Positions 54,563 through 62,248 of a stretch of 64,000 nt of DNA are shown here, one piece after another. The stretch is taken from the NCBI RefSeq assembly GCF_017743935.1, contig NZ_JAGHRE010000007.1, positions 186,001-250,000 of the forward strand. The letters are read 5' to 3'. Origin of the DNA: Tropicibacter sp. R16_0. Lineage in GTDB: Bacteria; Pseudomonadota; Alphaproteobacteria; Rhodobacterales; Rhodobacteraceae. The notes under the pieces are model-generated. The model was not told the origin of the DNA. It worked only from the letters and a program-made list of their open reading frames with translations, and did no database searches. How positions within the stretch are numbered: position 1 is the first letter of the stretch; every line of letters begins with the position of its first letter. A program made the position numbers and the translations under genes.

Positions 54563-56758
54563 TCAAAGAAAGCTCTGAGGATCGATGTCCACGCTCAAAC
54601 GCAGATCACCTTTCAACCGCAAAGGCGCGATCCAGCGAGCAATGGCGTCCTGAATGGGCGCGCCCTTGTCCGCCTTGACCAACAAACGCACCCGATGGCG
54701 TCCGCGAATGCGCGCGATGGGCGCCGGAGCAGGCCCAAAGACCTGCGCCCCGATCTGGCGCAGCGGCCCATCGTTGCGCGCCATAGCATTGCCCAGGTCA
54801 AAGACTGCTGCAACATCCGGCCCCGACAGCACAATCCCCGCCATACGTCCATAAGGCGGCACGCCAGCGGCCTGCCGTTCCGCCGCCTCGGCTGACCAGA
54901 ACCCGTTCTCGTCGCCCGACAGGATCGCCCGGATCACCGGATGCTCGGGCTGAAACGTCTGGAGCAGCGCCTGCCCCGGCTTTTCGGCCCGGCCCGCACG
55001 CCCTGCGACCTGCCGCATCAGTTGGAAAGTGCGCTCGGCTGCACGCAAATCCGAGCCCTGCAAGCCCAGATCAGCATCGATCACGCCCACCAACGTCAGG
55101 TTGGGAAAATTGTGCCCCTTGGCCACCAACTGGGTGCCGATGATGATGTCAGCCTCGCCCTCGGCAATCTCTTCGATCTTGGCCTTGAGCGCGCGGGCCG
55201 AGCCGAACATGTCCGAACTCAGCGTGGCGATCCTGGCATCAGGGAACGCTTCCAGCGCTTCTTCTGCCAGCCGTTCGATGCCCGGTCCCACGGGGGCGAG
55301 TTTGCCTTCAACCTCACACGAGGGGCATGTGTCCGGCATCGGCTTGGTCTCGCCGCACTGGTGGCACATCAGGCGCTTGAGGAACCGGTGCTCGACCATG
55401 CGGGCGTCGCAATTGTCACATCCGATCTGATGCCCGCAGGCCCGGCAGATCGTCACCGGCGCATATCCACGCCGGTTGATGAACAAGAGCGACTGTTCGC
55501 CCTTGGCGCGCCGGTCCTCGACCGCCTGCCGCAAGGTCGGAGAGATCCAGGTGCTGGCAGGCATGCTTTCTGCCCGCATGTCGATGGCGCGCATATCGGG
55601 CATGACCGAGGGGCCAAAGCGCGAGGTCAGCTCGATCTTGTCATATTTGCCCGCGTCCGCATTGGCCCAGCTTTCCAGCGACGGCGTGGCGCTGGCCAGC
55701 ACCACCCGCGCGCCGCACATGGCCGCGCGCAACACCGCCATGTCGCGGGCGTTGTACATCACGCCATCCTCTTGCTTGTAGGATGTGTCGTGTTCTTCAT
55801 CCACGATGATCAGGCCAAGATGGCGGAACGGCAGAAACAGCGAAGAGCGCGCGCCAACCACCACCTGCGCATCCCCCTGCCCCACCATGCGCCAGACCCG
55901 GCGACGTTCGGTCATCGTGACGCCCGAGTGCCATTCCGCTGGCCGCGCGCCAAACCGAGCCTCGATCCGGGTCAGGAATTCAGCGGTCAAGGCAATCTCG
56001 GGCAGCAGCACGAGGGCTTGTTTTCCCAGGCGCAGACATTCGGCGACAGCCTCAAGATAGACTTCGGTCTTGCCCGATCCGGTCACGCCTTTGAGCAGCG
56101 TGGTGCCGTATTTCTCGGATTGAAGCCCCGCACGCAGGATTTCAGCGGCAGTGGCCTGATCGGGACTCAGATCCTTGCTTGGCAGGTAGGGGTCCAGATG
56201 CGGATAGGGCAGATCACGTGGGCTGTCCTCTTCTCGGACCACGCCTTGTTTGACCAACCCCTTGACCACTGTTGGGGTCACGCCCGCCATATCCGCCAAT
56301 TCCTTGAGCGTGAAGGACAGCCCGCCGTATTCGTGCAATACCTTAAGCACGCGGCGGCGGGCATCGGTCTGACGATCCGGCTCCCCCTCGCCCAAGCGAT
56401 AAACCTTGCGCATGGATTGCGGATCACCCAGGCCCGGCGCGCGGGTGGCCAGGCGCAGCATCATCGACATGGGCGTCAGCGTGTAGTCCGCAGCACGGCC
56501 CAAAAACACCCGCATCTCGTCCCGCATCGGGGCCACATCCAGCACCCGGATGACCGAGCGAATCCTGGACCGGTCGAAATCTCCTTGCCCCGGTCCCCAG
56601 ACGACACCCATCACCTTGCGGGGACCAAGCGGGACCTCGACAAAGGCGCCACGAAAGCACCCCCCCTCGGGCGCCTTGTAATCCAGAAGCCGATCAAGGG
56701 GTTGCGTGGTCAGGACCGCAACCAGATCACCTTGGTCGAAATACTCTGGATCGTGCAC
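54563..56758 (-). CDS. priA: Primosomal replication protein PriA
   Basis: Helicase that restarts stalled replication forks. The 731-aa protein has the N-terminal DNA-binding domain, Walker A GVTGSGKTEVYLEA, the DEEH box in IIVDEEHDTSYKQ, and the zinc-binding cysteines CRACGHQIGCDNC and CHQCGETKPMPDTCPSC between helicase motifs. The start is GTG at 56758 with GAAAGG upstream. It is divergent from the aldolase gene. No anomaly seen. Confidence 0.96.
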   Translation of the reverse strand: MHDPEYFDQGDLVAVLTTQPLDRLLDYKAPEGGCFRGAFVEVPLGPRKVMGVVWGPGQGDFDRSRIRSVIRVLDVAPMRDEMRVFLGRAADYTLTPMSMMLRLATRAPGLGDPQSMRKVYRLGEGEPDRQTDARRRVLKVLHEYGGLSFTLKELADMAGVTPTVVKGLVKQGVVREEDSPRDLPYPHLDPYLPSKDLSPDQATAAEILRAGLQSEKYGTTLLKGVTGSGKTEVYLEAVAECLRLGKQALVLLPEIALTAEFLTRIEARFGARPAEWHSGVTMTERRRVWRMVGQGDAQVVVGARSSLFLPFRHLGLIIVDEEHDTSYKQEDGVMYNARDMAVLRAAMCGARVVLASATPSLESWANADAGKYDKIELTSRFGPSVMPDMRAIDMRAESMPASTWISPTLRQAVEDRRAKGEQSLLFINRRGYAPVTICRACGHQIGCDNCDARMVEHRFLKRLMCHQCGETKPMPDTCPSCEVEGKLAPVGPGIERLAEEALEAFPDARIATLSSDMFGSARALKAKIEEIAEGEADIIIGTQLVAKGHNFPNLTLVGVIDADLGLQGSDLRAAERTFQLMRQVAGRAGRAEKPGQALLQTFQPEHPVIRAILSGDENGFWSAEAAERQAAGVPPYGRMAGIVLSGPDVAAVFDLGNAMARNDGPLRQIGAQVFGPAPAPIARIRGRHRVRLLVKADKGAPIQDAIARWIAPLRLKGDLRLSVDIDPQSFL

Positions 56759-56850
56759 GGATCACCTTTCGTGGGCCAGGGGTTTCAGTGGGTCCTTTCA
56801 TGAGGTAAAGGCATCCGGGACAGAGGCCAACCCATCAAAGGACTGCCCCC

Positions 56851-57504
56851 ATGAAATTCTTCGTTGATACCGCCGAGATCGACGCCATTGCCGAGCTGAA
56901 CGACCTGGGCATGGTGGACGGTGTGACCACCAACCCCTCGCTGATCAAGAAATCGGGTCGCGACATTATCGAGGTGACCAAAGAGATCTGTGATCTGGTC
57001 GACGGCCCGGTGTCCGCCGAGGTGACCGCGACAGACGCCGAGACCATGATCGCCGAAGGCCGCAAGCTGGTCGAGATCGCCGAAAACATCGCCGTCAAAG
57101 TACCGCTGACCTGGGACGGCCTGAAGGCCTGTAAGACGCTGACCGACGATGGTCACATGGTGAATGTGACACTCTGTTTCTCGGCCAACCAGGCGCTGCT
57201 GGCCGCCAAAGCAGGCGCGAGTTTCATCTCGCCCTTCATCGGTCGCCTGGATGACATCAACCTCGACGGGATGGAGCTGATCGAAGACATCCGCACCATC
57301 TATGACAACTTCGGGTTCGAGACCGAGATCCTGGCGGCTTCGATCCGGTCCGTGAACCACATCCTGGACAGCGCCCGCATCGGCGCGGACGTGATCACCG
57401 CCCCGCCTGCCGTGATCAAAGCGATGGTGAACCACCCGCTGACCGACAAGGGCCTCGATGCCTTTCTGGCGGACATCAAAGCCGCCGACATCAAGATCCT
57501 CTGA
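56851..57504 (+). CDS. Transaldolase/fructose-6-phosphate aldolase (TalC family)
   Basis: A 217-aa TIM-barrel enzyme of the small transaldolase/FSA subfamily. It has the [14 protein letters not shown] motif (about 23-36) and the Schiff-base lysine Lys83 in [12 protein letters not shown]. Such short proteins act either as transaldolase in the pentose phosphate pathway or as fructose-6-phosphate aldolase; sequence alone does not settle which. The ATG has GGAC/CCCC upstream. A hairpin GGGCGGG/CCCGCCC (57512-57530) follows the stop, then the structured repeat. Confidence 0.92.
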   Translation: MKFFVDTAEIDAIAELNDLGMVDGVTTNPSLIKKSGRDIIEVTKEICDLVDGPVSAEVTATDAETMIAEGRKLVEIAENIAVKVPLTWDGLKACKTLTDDGHMVNVTLCFSANQALLAAKAGASFISPFIGRLDDINLDGMELIEDIRTIYDNFGFETEILAASIRSVNHILDSARIGADVITAPPAVIKAMVNHPLTDKGLDAFLADIKAADIKIL

Positions 57505-57521
57505 CTTGGGCGGGCGGGGCA

Positions 57522-57708
57522 CTCCCGCCCTCCGTTGCTCGATCAAAGATCGAGCGCCTCCGGTTGGGCCGGGCAGCGCGCCTGCGGCGCGCTGCGGTCG
57601 CGCCCAGCCGCCCCCGTTTCGATCAAAACACCGACCGCGCCGCGCGCAGCGCGGCGCTGGGCCCAACGGGAGGGGCCAGATCTGTGATCTGGTGCCGACG
57701 GGCGGGAG
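57522..57708. repeat. Structured intergenic element, copy 2
   Basis: A 187-base GC-rich element filling most of the 331-base gap between the aldolase and DUF484 genes. The outer arms are CTCCCGCCC (57522-57530) and GGGCGGGAG (57700-57708), a perfect pair. Inside are hairpin GCTCGATC-AAA-GATCGAGC (57537-57555), stem CCTCCGGTTGGGCC (57557-57570) with GGCCCAACGGGAGG (57660-57673), hairpin GCAGCGCGCC-TGC-GGCGCGCTGC (57573-57595) and hairpin CCAGATC-TGT-GATCTGG (57676-57692). It matches copy 1 in order, size and triloop. Confidence 0.72.
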
Positions 57709-57835
57709 CACCCGCTTTGCCGCTCCGGTGGTAAACCGCGCACAAGTCTCGACAAATTGACAGGCCGGTTGATTTTTCCGCACCAAACCCGCATTCCCAT
57801 GCTATAAACCGGCCCAACACATAAACGAGGCTAGA

Positions 57836-58543
57836 ATGAGCAGCAGCCCGAAACTGGAAAACGCCTTGCGCGAGGTGATCATCGCCAAGCCCGATACCGT
57901 GCTGGACGACAAGGACCTGATGCATGCGCTTGTCGCCGCCAACGAGCGCGCGATGGGGGGCAATGTTGTGGATCTGCGCGGCATTGCCATGGAACGGCTC
58001 GAGGCACGGCTGGACCGGCTCGAGGACACCCACCGCTCGGTCATTGCGGCAGCTTACGAAAACCTGGCGGGCACTAATCAGGTCCACCGGGCAATCCTGC
58101 GCATGATGGATCCCACCGACTTTGAAACCTTCCTCAAGGACTTGGGTGGGGAGGTTGCCGAGATCCTGCGTGTGGATGCCATCACCTTGGTGCTGGAATC
58201 CGTTCAGAACGACAACGACCCGGCGATCCAACGTTTGGGGGACGTCCTGAGCATTGCGGAACCCGGTTTCATCGAAAGCTATCTGACCAACGGTCGCAAC
58301 AGCAGCGCACGTCAGGTCACCCTCAGGCAGTTGCAAAGTGCCTCGACCCAGATCTACGGCCCCCGCGCCGACTGGATCCGGTCCGAGGCTTGTCTCAAGC
58401 TCGACTTCGGCAACGGCCGTTTGCCCGGCATGCTGGCCATGGGGGCCGAGGATCCGCATCAGTTTACCCCACAACAGGGCACCGATCTGCTGTCTTTCTT
58501 TGCGGGCGTGTTTGAGCGGTCGATGCGCCACTGGCTGTCATGA
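57836..58543 (+). CDS. DUF484 family protein
   Basis: A 235-aa cytoplasmic protein of the DUF484 family, which has a GAF-like fold. Visible features are LENALREVIIAKPDTVLDDKDL, a coiled-coil-like stretch (LRGIAMERLEARLDRLEDTH) and the GAF-like core with LKLDFGNGRLPGMLAMGAED. DUF484 genes commonly precede xerC, and this one overlaps xerC by four bases (ATGA). The role is unknown. Confidence 0.9.
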   Translation: MSSSPKLENALREVIIAKPDTVLDDKDLMHALVAANERAMGGNVVDLRGIAMERLEARLDRLEDTHRSVIAAAYENLAGTNQVHRAILRMMDPTDFETFLKDLGGEVAEILRVDAITLVLESVQNDNDPAIQRLGDVLSIAEPGFIESYLTNGRNSSARQVTLRQLQSASTQIYGPRADWIRSEACLKLDFGNGRLPGMLAMGAEDPHQFTPQQGTDLLSFFAGVFERSMRHWLS

Positions 58544-59460
58544 ACCTGATCTCTCCGGCTTGCCGCGATGCGCTCCAGTCCTGGCTGGACGCACAGAAAT
58601 CGCTGATGGGCCGGTCAGAGAACACGATCACGGCCTATCAGGGGGACGTCACCGAATTCCTGTCATTCATGACGTTGCACCACGGCGAACCCCAGGGCCT
58701 CAAGCCCTTGGAAAAGATCACCGTCAGCGATATGCGCTCGTGGATGGCGCATGTGCGCAGCGACGGCGTGGGGGCCCGTTCGTTGGCCCGCAAGCTGTCG
58801 GCGGTCAAGAGCTTCTACAAATGGCTTGCCGAGCGTGAAGGGTTTGAACCCACCGCCGTTCTGTCGACCCGCGCACCCAAGTTTCAGCGCAAACTCCCAC
58901 GCCCGCTGCCGCAAGATGCGGCCAAGGCGATGATCGAAACGGTCGAGCTGCAGTCATTGTCCGACTGGGTCGCAGCGCGCGACGTGGCCGTTGTCACGCT
59001 GCTTTATGGCTGTGGCCTGCGCATATCCGAGGCGCTGTCGCTGCAAGGCAAGGACGCCCCCCTGCCCAGGAGCCTGCGCATCTTTGGCAAGGGCAACAAG
59101 GAGCGTGTCGTGCCGGTGATCGACGCCGCCCGCGACGCGGTCGAGACCTATCTGCGCCTATGTCCGCACCCCAAGGACCCGGACGCGCCGCTGTTTCGCG
59201 GTGTACGGGGTGGGGCATTGTCGCCGCGCGCCATTCAAGGGGCCATGGCCAAGGCGCGGATGCAGTTGGGCCTGCCCGCCACAGCCACGCCACACGCCAT
59301 GCGCCACAGCTTTGCCACCCATCTGCTGGAAGCAGGCGGTGACCTGCGCGCAATCCAAGAGCTGTTGGGGCATGCCTCGCTGTCCACCACCCAGGCTTAT
59401 ACCGCCGTGGATACAAAGCATCTGATGGATATCTACAACCGCACACATCCCAAGGCTTGA
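58540..59460 (+). CDS. xerC: Tyrosine recombinase XerC
   Basis: Resolves chromosome dimers at dif with XerD. The 306-aa protein has the N-terminal SAM-like core-binding domain (about 10-100) and all catalytic residues: Arg161 (GCGLRISEAL), Lys184, His252 and Arg255 (HAMRHSFATHLLEAG), His278 (LLGHASLSTTQ) and Tyr287 (QAYTAV). It overlaps the DUF484 gene. It is a housekeeping Xer recombinase rather than a phage integrase, judged by length and context. Confidence 0.95.
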   Translation: MNLISPACRDALQSWLDAQKSLMGRSENTITAYQGDVTEFLSFMTLHHGEPQGLKPLEKITVSDMRSWMAHVRSDGVGARSLARKLSAVKSFYKWLAEREGFEPTAVLSTRAPKFQRKLPRPLPQDAAKAMIETVELQSLSDWVAARDVAVVTLLYGCGLRISEALSLQGKDAPLPRSLRIFGKGNKERVVPVIDAARDAVETYLRLCPHPKDPDAPLFRGVRGGALSPRAIQGAMAKARMQLGLPATATPHAMRHSFATHLLEAGGDLRAIQELLGHASLSTTQAYTAVDTKHLMDIYNRTHPKA

Positions 59461-59554
59461 TGCGTTTTGTTGATGGTCAGGGATTCCCTCCCTTGCGTCA
59501 AATCCCCGGGATCAAACGTTTGCAGTCCGAGGCGTTTTCCGCCATGAGGGACAC

Positions 59555-60250
59555 ATGACACCGCAGTTCAAAGCTCTCTCCGTACACCTGCTGACCGCAA
59601 CCGGCGCCGTCTTTGCGATGCTGGCCATGTTGGCCGCCGTCGACCTCAAATGGGACCTGATGTTCCTGTGGCTGGTCGTGGCCTTTTTTGTGGATGGCAT
59701 CGATGGTCCGTTAGCTCGGAAGTACAACGTCAAGACCAACGCGCCCGAGTTCGATGGCGTGCTGCTCGATCTGATCATCGACTATCTGACCTATGTTTTC
59801 ATCCCCGCCTTTGCCCTGTTCAAATCGGGGCTCATGGATGGCTGGACGGGCTGGTTTGCAATCATCGTCATCACCTTTGCCAGCGCGATGTATTTCGCTG
59901 ACACGCGGATGAAGACCAAGGACAATTCCTTCTCCGGCTTTCCTGGCTGCTGGAACATGCTGGTGCTGGTGATCTTTGCGCTGGAACCCAATTTCTGGGT
60001 CAGCCTGGGCCTGGTGACGGCCCTGGCGATTGCTATGTTCCTGCCCCTCAAGTTCATCCACCCGGTGCGCACCGAACGCTGGCGCCCGCTCAGCCTGTCG
60101 ATGGCCTTGGCCTGGACATTCTTTGCCGGTTGGGCCGCCTGGGTCGATTTTCACCCCGAAAGCTGGGCCCATTGGGGTCTGATCATCACCAGCTCTTACC
60201 TGTTGGTGGCAGGCATTGCGCAGCAGCTGATCCCCGAGCGCAAAGGCTGA
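59555..60250 (+). CDS. CDP-alcohol phosphatidyltransferase, probable phosphatidylcholine synthase
   Basis: A 231-aa membrane protein with about seven helices. The CDP-alcohol phosphotransferase motif D-G-x2-A-R...G-x3-D-x3-D is complete: DGPLAR (50-55), Gly68, Asp72 and Asp76. Overall similarity is to Pcs-type enzymes that join choline to CDP-diacylglycerol. Phosphatidylcholine is common in marine Rhodobacterales. It converges on the GreA-domain gene with a 3-base gap. Assignment to choline rather than another alcohol is inference. Confidence 0.86.
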   Translation: MTPQFKALSVHLLTATGAVFAMLAMLAAVDLKWDLMFLWLVVAFFVDGIDGPLARKYNVKTNAPEFDGVLLDLIIDYLTYVFIPAFALFKSGLMDGWTGWFAIIVITFASAMYFADTRMKTKDNSFSGFPGCWNMLVLVIFALEPNFWVSLGLVTALAIAMFLPLKFIHPVRTERWRPLSLSMALAWTFFAGWAAWVDFHPESWAHWGLIITSSYLLVAGIAQQLIPERKG

Positions 60251-60253
60251 TCC

Positions 60254-60715
60254 TCAAAGTACATCGTCGATGACAAAGCTGCGGCCGTTGTGCTCAAAGC
60301 TTTCACCTGCCTTGGCGCCGACCATCGCCTTGTAGATCGGGCTTTGCGGAGAGATACCCATATAGGTCACCCCGTCCACCTCGAACCGCGCAGTGGACAC
60401 GGCGATGATGAAGTTGCGCCTGTTGAACGACACCAGCGCCCCTGGCCCAACCGTATCGGTGAGCGAGAAATCCATGTTCTCGATCACGTCGATCTTGGCA
60501 TGGTGGGTCTGCACAGGCGTATCAAAGGCCGCCGCCAGATCCGCATTTTCACGCGCGGCGACCTGATCGTCCTTGTCATGGGTCTCGCGCTCATCCATCT
60601 GGCTGTCTTGCAGGAACGCCTCATAGTGCGCGATCGCTGTGGCCAGCTCGGCCGATTCCATCGACAGAAGTTTGTCGTGAACAGCCTGTTTCAGCGCAGC
60701 GCGATCCGTGGTCAT
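60254..60715 (-). CDS. GreA/GreB C-terminal-domain protein
   Basis: A 153-aa protein: N-terminal helices (MTTDRAALKQAVHDKLLSME) with an acidic middle (DSQMDERETHDKDDQVAARENAD), then a C-terminal GreA/GreB-type FKBP-like domain (about 85-153) with VGPGALVSFNRRNFIIAVS, GISPQSPIYKAMVGAKAGE and a final SFVIDDVL. True GreA needs a coiled-coil tip with two acids in an N-terminal hairpin, which is not evident, so this may be a related RNA-polymerase-binding or unrelated protein. AAGGAG precedes the ATG. Confidence 0.78.
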   Translation of the reverse strand: MTTDRAALKQAVHDKLLSMESAELATAIAHYEAFLQDSQMDERETHDKDDQVAARENADLAAAFDTPVQTHHAKIDVIENMDFSLTDTVGPGALVSFNRRNFIIAVSTARFEVDGVTYMGISPQSPIYKAMVGAKAGESFEHNGRSFVIDDVL

Positions 60716-60754
60716 GGCGGTCTCCTTGAAATTTGTTCGGGCATAATGTGCTGT

Positions 60755-60782
60755 ATTATAACCCCATCTTGCCTTGATCCAA
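60755..60782 (-). promoter_or_regulatory. Sigma-70-type promoter of the GreA-domain gene, overlapping an FNR-like site
   Basis: On the minus strand TTGGAT (60777-60782) and TATAAT (60755-60760) are spaced 16 bases apart, a close match to sigma-70 consensus, 40 bases before the ATG. TTGAT-CCAA-ATCAG (60774-60787) matches the FNR consensus at 9 of 10 positions and overlaps the -35 element, which would suit repression. Confidence 0.55.
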
Positions 60783-60783
60783 A

Positions 60784-61239
60784 TCAGATGAGCAAGCCCG
60801 CAGCGCCTTCGTGGCGAAGCAGGGCCACTTTCATCTCGACCCCGCCCTTGCCGGAAAAGCCGGTCAGCCCCCTGGCCCCCATCACGCGATGGCATGGGAT
60901 GATCACGGGGATCGGGTTGCCGCCGCAACCTTGCCCGACGGATTGCGCAGAATAGCCCAAATCCTTGGCCAGTTCTCCATAGGTGCGGGTATAACCGAAC
61001 GGAATGGCCAACATCGCATCACAGACATCGCGCTGCATTTGCGAGCCTTCCACCCTGAGCGGCAAGTCGAAGGTTTCCAACTTTCCATTGTCATAAGCGG
61101 CCATCTGCTTCGCTGCCTCGGTCAGAAGCGGCGTAGCTTCGCCCTGATCTTCGCCATCCCAAACCAGTTGGGTGATGGCGCCCTCCTCTTCAACGATCCC
61201 AAGGCGTCCGAACTGTGTATCAACGGCTATCATCGGCAT
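60784..61239 (-). CDS. ogt: Methylated-DNA--protein-cysteine methyltransferase
   Basis: Suicide repair enzyme that removes O6-alkyl groups from guanine. The 151-aa protein has the active-site motif IPCHRVMG with Cys116, the GYTRTYGELAKDLGYSAQSVGQ helix-turn-helix and GLTGFSGKGG. The start at 61239 (MPMIAVDTQFGRLG) is the best-supported of several; a nearby ATG at 61233 or an upstream GTG are possible. It lies 36 bases downstream of the peptidase gene in the same direction. Length is normal. Confidence 0.92.
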   Translation of the reverse strand: MPMIAVDTQFGRLGIVEEEGAITQLVWDGEDQGEATPLLTEAAKQMAAYDNGKLETFDLPLRVEGSQMQRDVCDAMLAIPFGYTRTYGELAKDLGYSAQSVGQGCGGNPIPVIIPCHRVMGARGLTGFSGKGGVEMKVALLRHEGAAGLLI

Positions 61240-61275
61240 GGCGACAAGGTTCCAGAAGCCCGGGCCGGACACAAG

Positions 61276-62247
61276 TCACTTTTGTTTCAGACGCAAGGCC
61301 CGCACCGTGTTTGGGCAATCCATAAGGGCGTCGTAGCCGGTTGTGTCTTCGGCCATCAAAAGCGCGTTCAGGATTGCCTCTTCTGCCGCCTCGATCACCG
61401 CCTCGAACAGGGGCGAGCAAGCGTCGTTGGTCAGACCCTCACCGCCGCTCACCGAAAACGCCAGGGCATAGTCGCCCGATCCGTTGGACAGGGCCGAGCC
61501 GATGCGGGCGAGCCCGGCAAAGCTGCGAGTCGCCAGACGGGTCAGGTTGCGGGCGCATAGCGGCGCGTCAGTGGCGATGATCAAGACGATGGAGCCGTCG
61601 GCATCAGCCTCGGACGTCTCGGACACATCGGAACCGTCCACGTGCAGGGTGCCGCCAAAGTTCGACTGCACCAGAACGCCCAATGTGTGATCTCCGACAA
61701 CACGCGATGACGTGCCGATTCCGCCCTTCAAGCCAAACGAGATCGTCCCGGTTCCAGCCCCGACACAGCCTTCGGCCACAGGACCACCCTTTGCAGTGTC
61801 GAGCACTTGTCGCATCTCGGCAATAGTGGGACGGGCCGCGCGGATGTCGTTCAGACGGCCATCATTGGTTTCGCCTACAACCGCATTGATCGAAGTAACC
61901 AGTTCGTTGCCCGGCTGCGCCAGTGTATGCTGAACCAGCGCCTCGACCCCGCGCCCAACGGCTAGTGTATTGGTCAGCAGGATAGGCGTTTCCAGCTCGC
62001 CCAATTCCTGCACCTGCGTCGCACCGGCAAATTTGCCGAAGCCGTTGAGCACCGACAGCCCCGCGCGGGGGCGATCCGTGAACAGATTGCCGGGATGCGG
62101 CAGGATGGCGGTCGCACCGGTGCGGGTGCGCGCGCCTTCGTTCAGGGTGACATGGCCAACGGCCACCTGCCCCACATCCGTGATCGCGTTCAGCCGACCG
62201 GGCGGAAACCGCCCGATCGTGATACCCAAATCACGGGCGCGCGGCAT
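61276..62247 (-). CDS. P1 family peptidase (DmpA-like)
   Basis: A 323-aa self-cleaving N-terminal-nucleophile hydrolase. The probable autoprocessing site is Gly218-Ser219 in DADGSIVLIIATDAPL, with the conserved AGTGTISFGLKGGIGTSSR region (about 164-182) before it. DmpA-type enzymes are aminopeptidases or beta-peptidyl peptidases. It lies one base from the ileS stop and begins with ATG at 62247. No signal peptide is visible, so it is probably cytoplasmic. Confidence 0.91.
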   Translation of the reverse strand: MPRARDLGITIGRFPPGRLNAITDVGQVAVGHVTLNEGARTRTGATAILPHPGNLFTDRPRAGLSVLNGFGKFAGATQVQELGELETPILLTNTLAVGRGVEALVQHTLAQPGNELVTSINAVVGETNDGRLNDIRAARPTIAEMRQVLDTAKGGPVAEGCVGAGTGTISFGLKGGIGTSSRVVGDHTLGVLVQSNFGGTLHVDGSDVSETSEADADGSIVLIIATDAPLCARNLTRLATRSFAGLARIGSALSNGSGDYALAFSVSGGEGLTNDACSPLFEAVIEAAEEAILNALLMAEDTTGYDALMDCPNTVRALRLKQK

Positions 62248-62248
62248 C

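Noticed and set aside
56785-57786. 333-codon open frame antisense to the aldolase gene
   Set aside because: The aldolase on the plus strand has clear catalytic motifs and a ribosome site; the antisense product has none and crosses the structured repeat.
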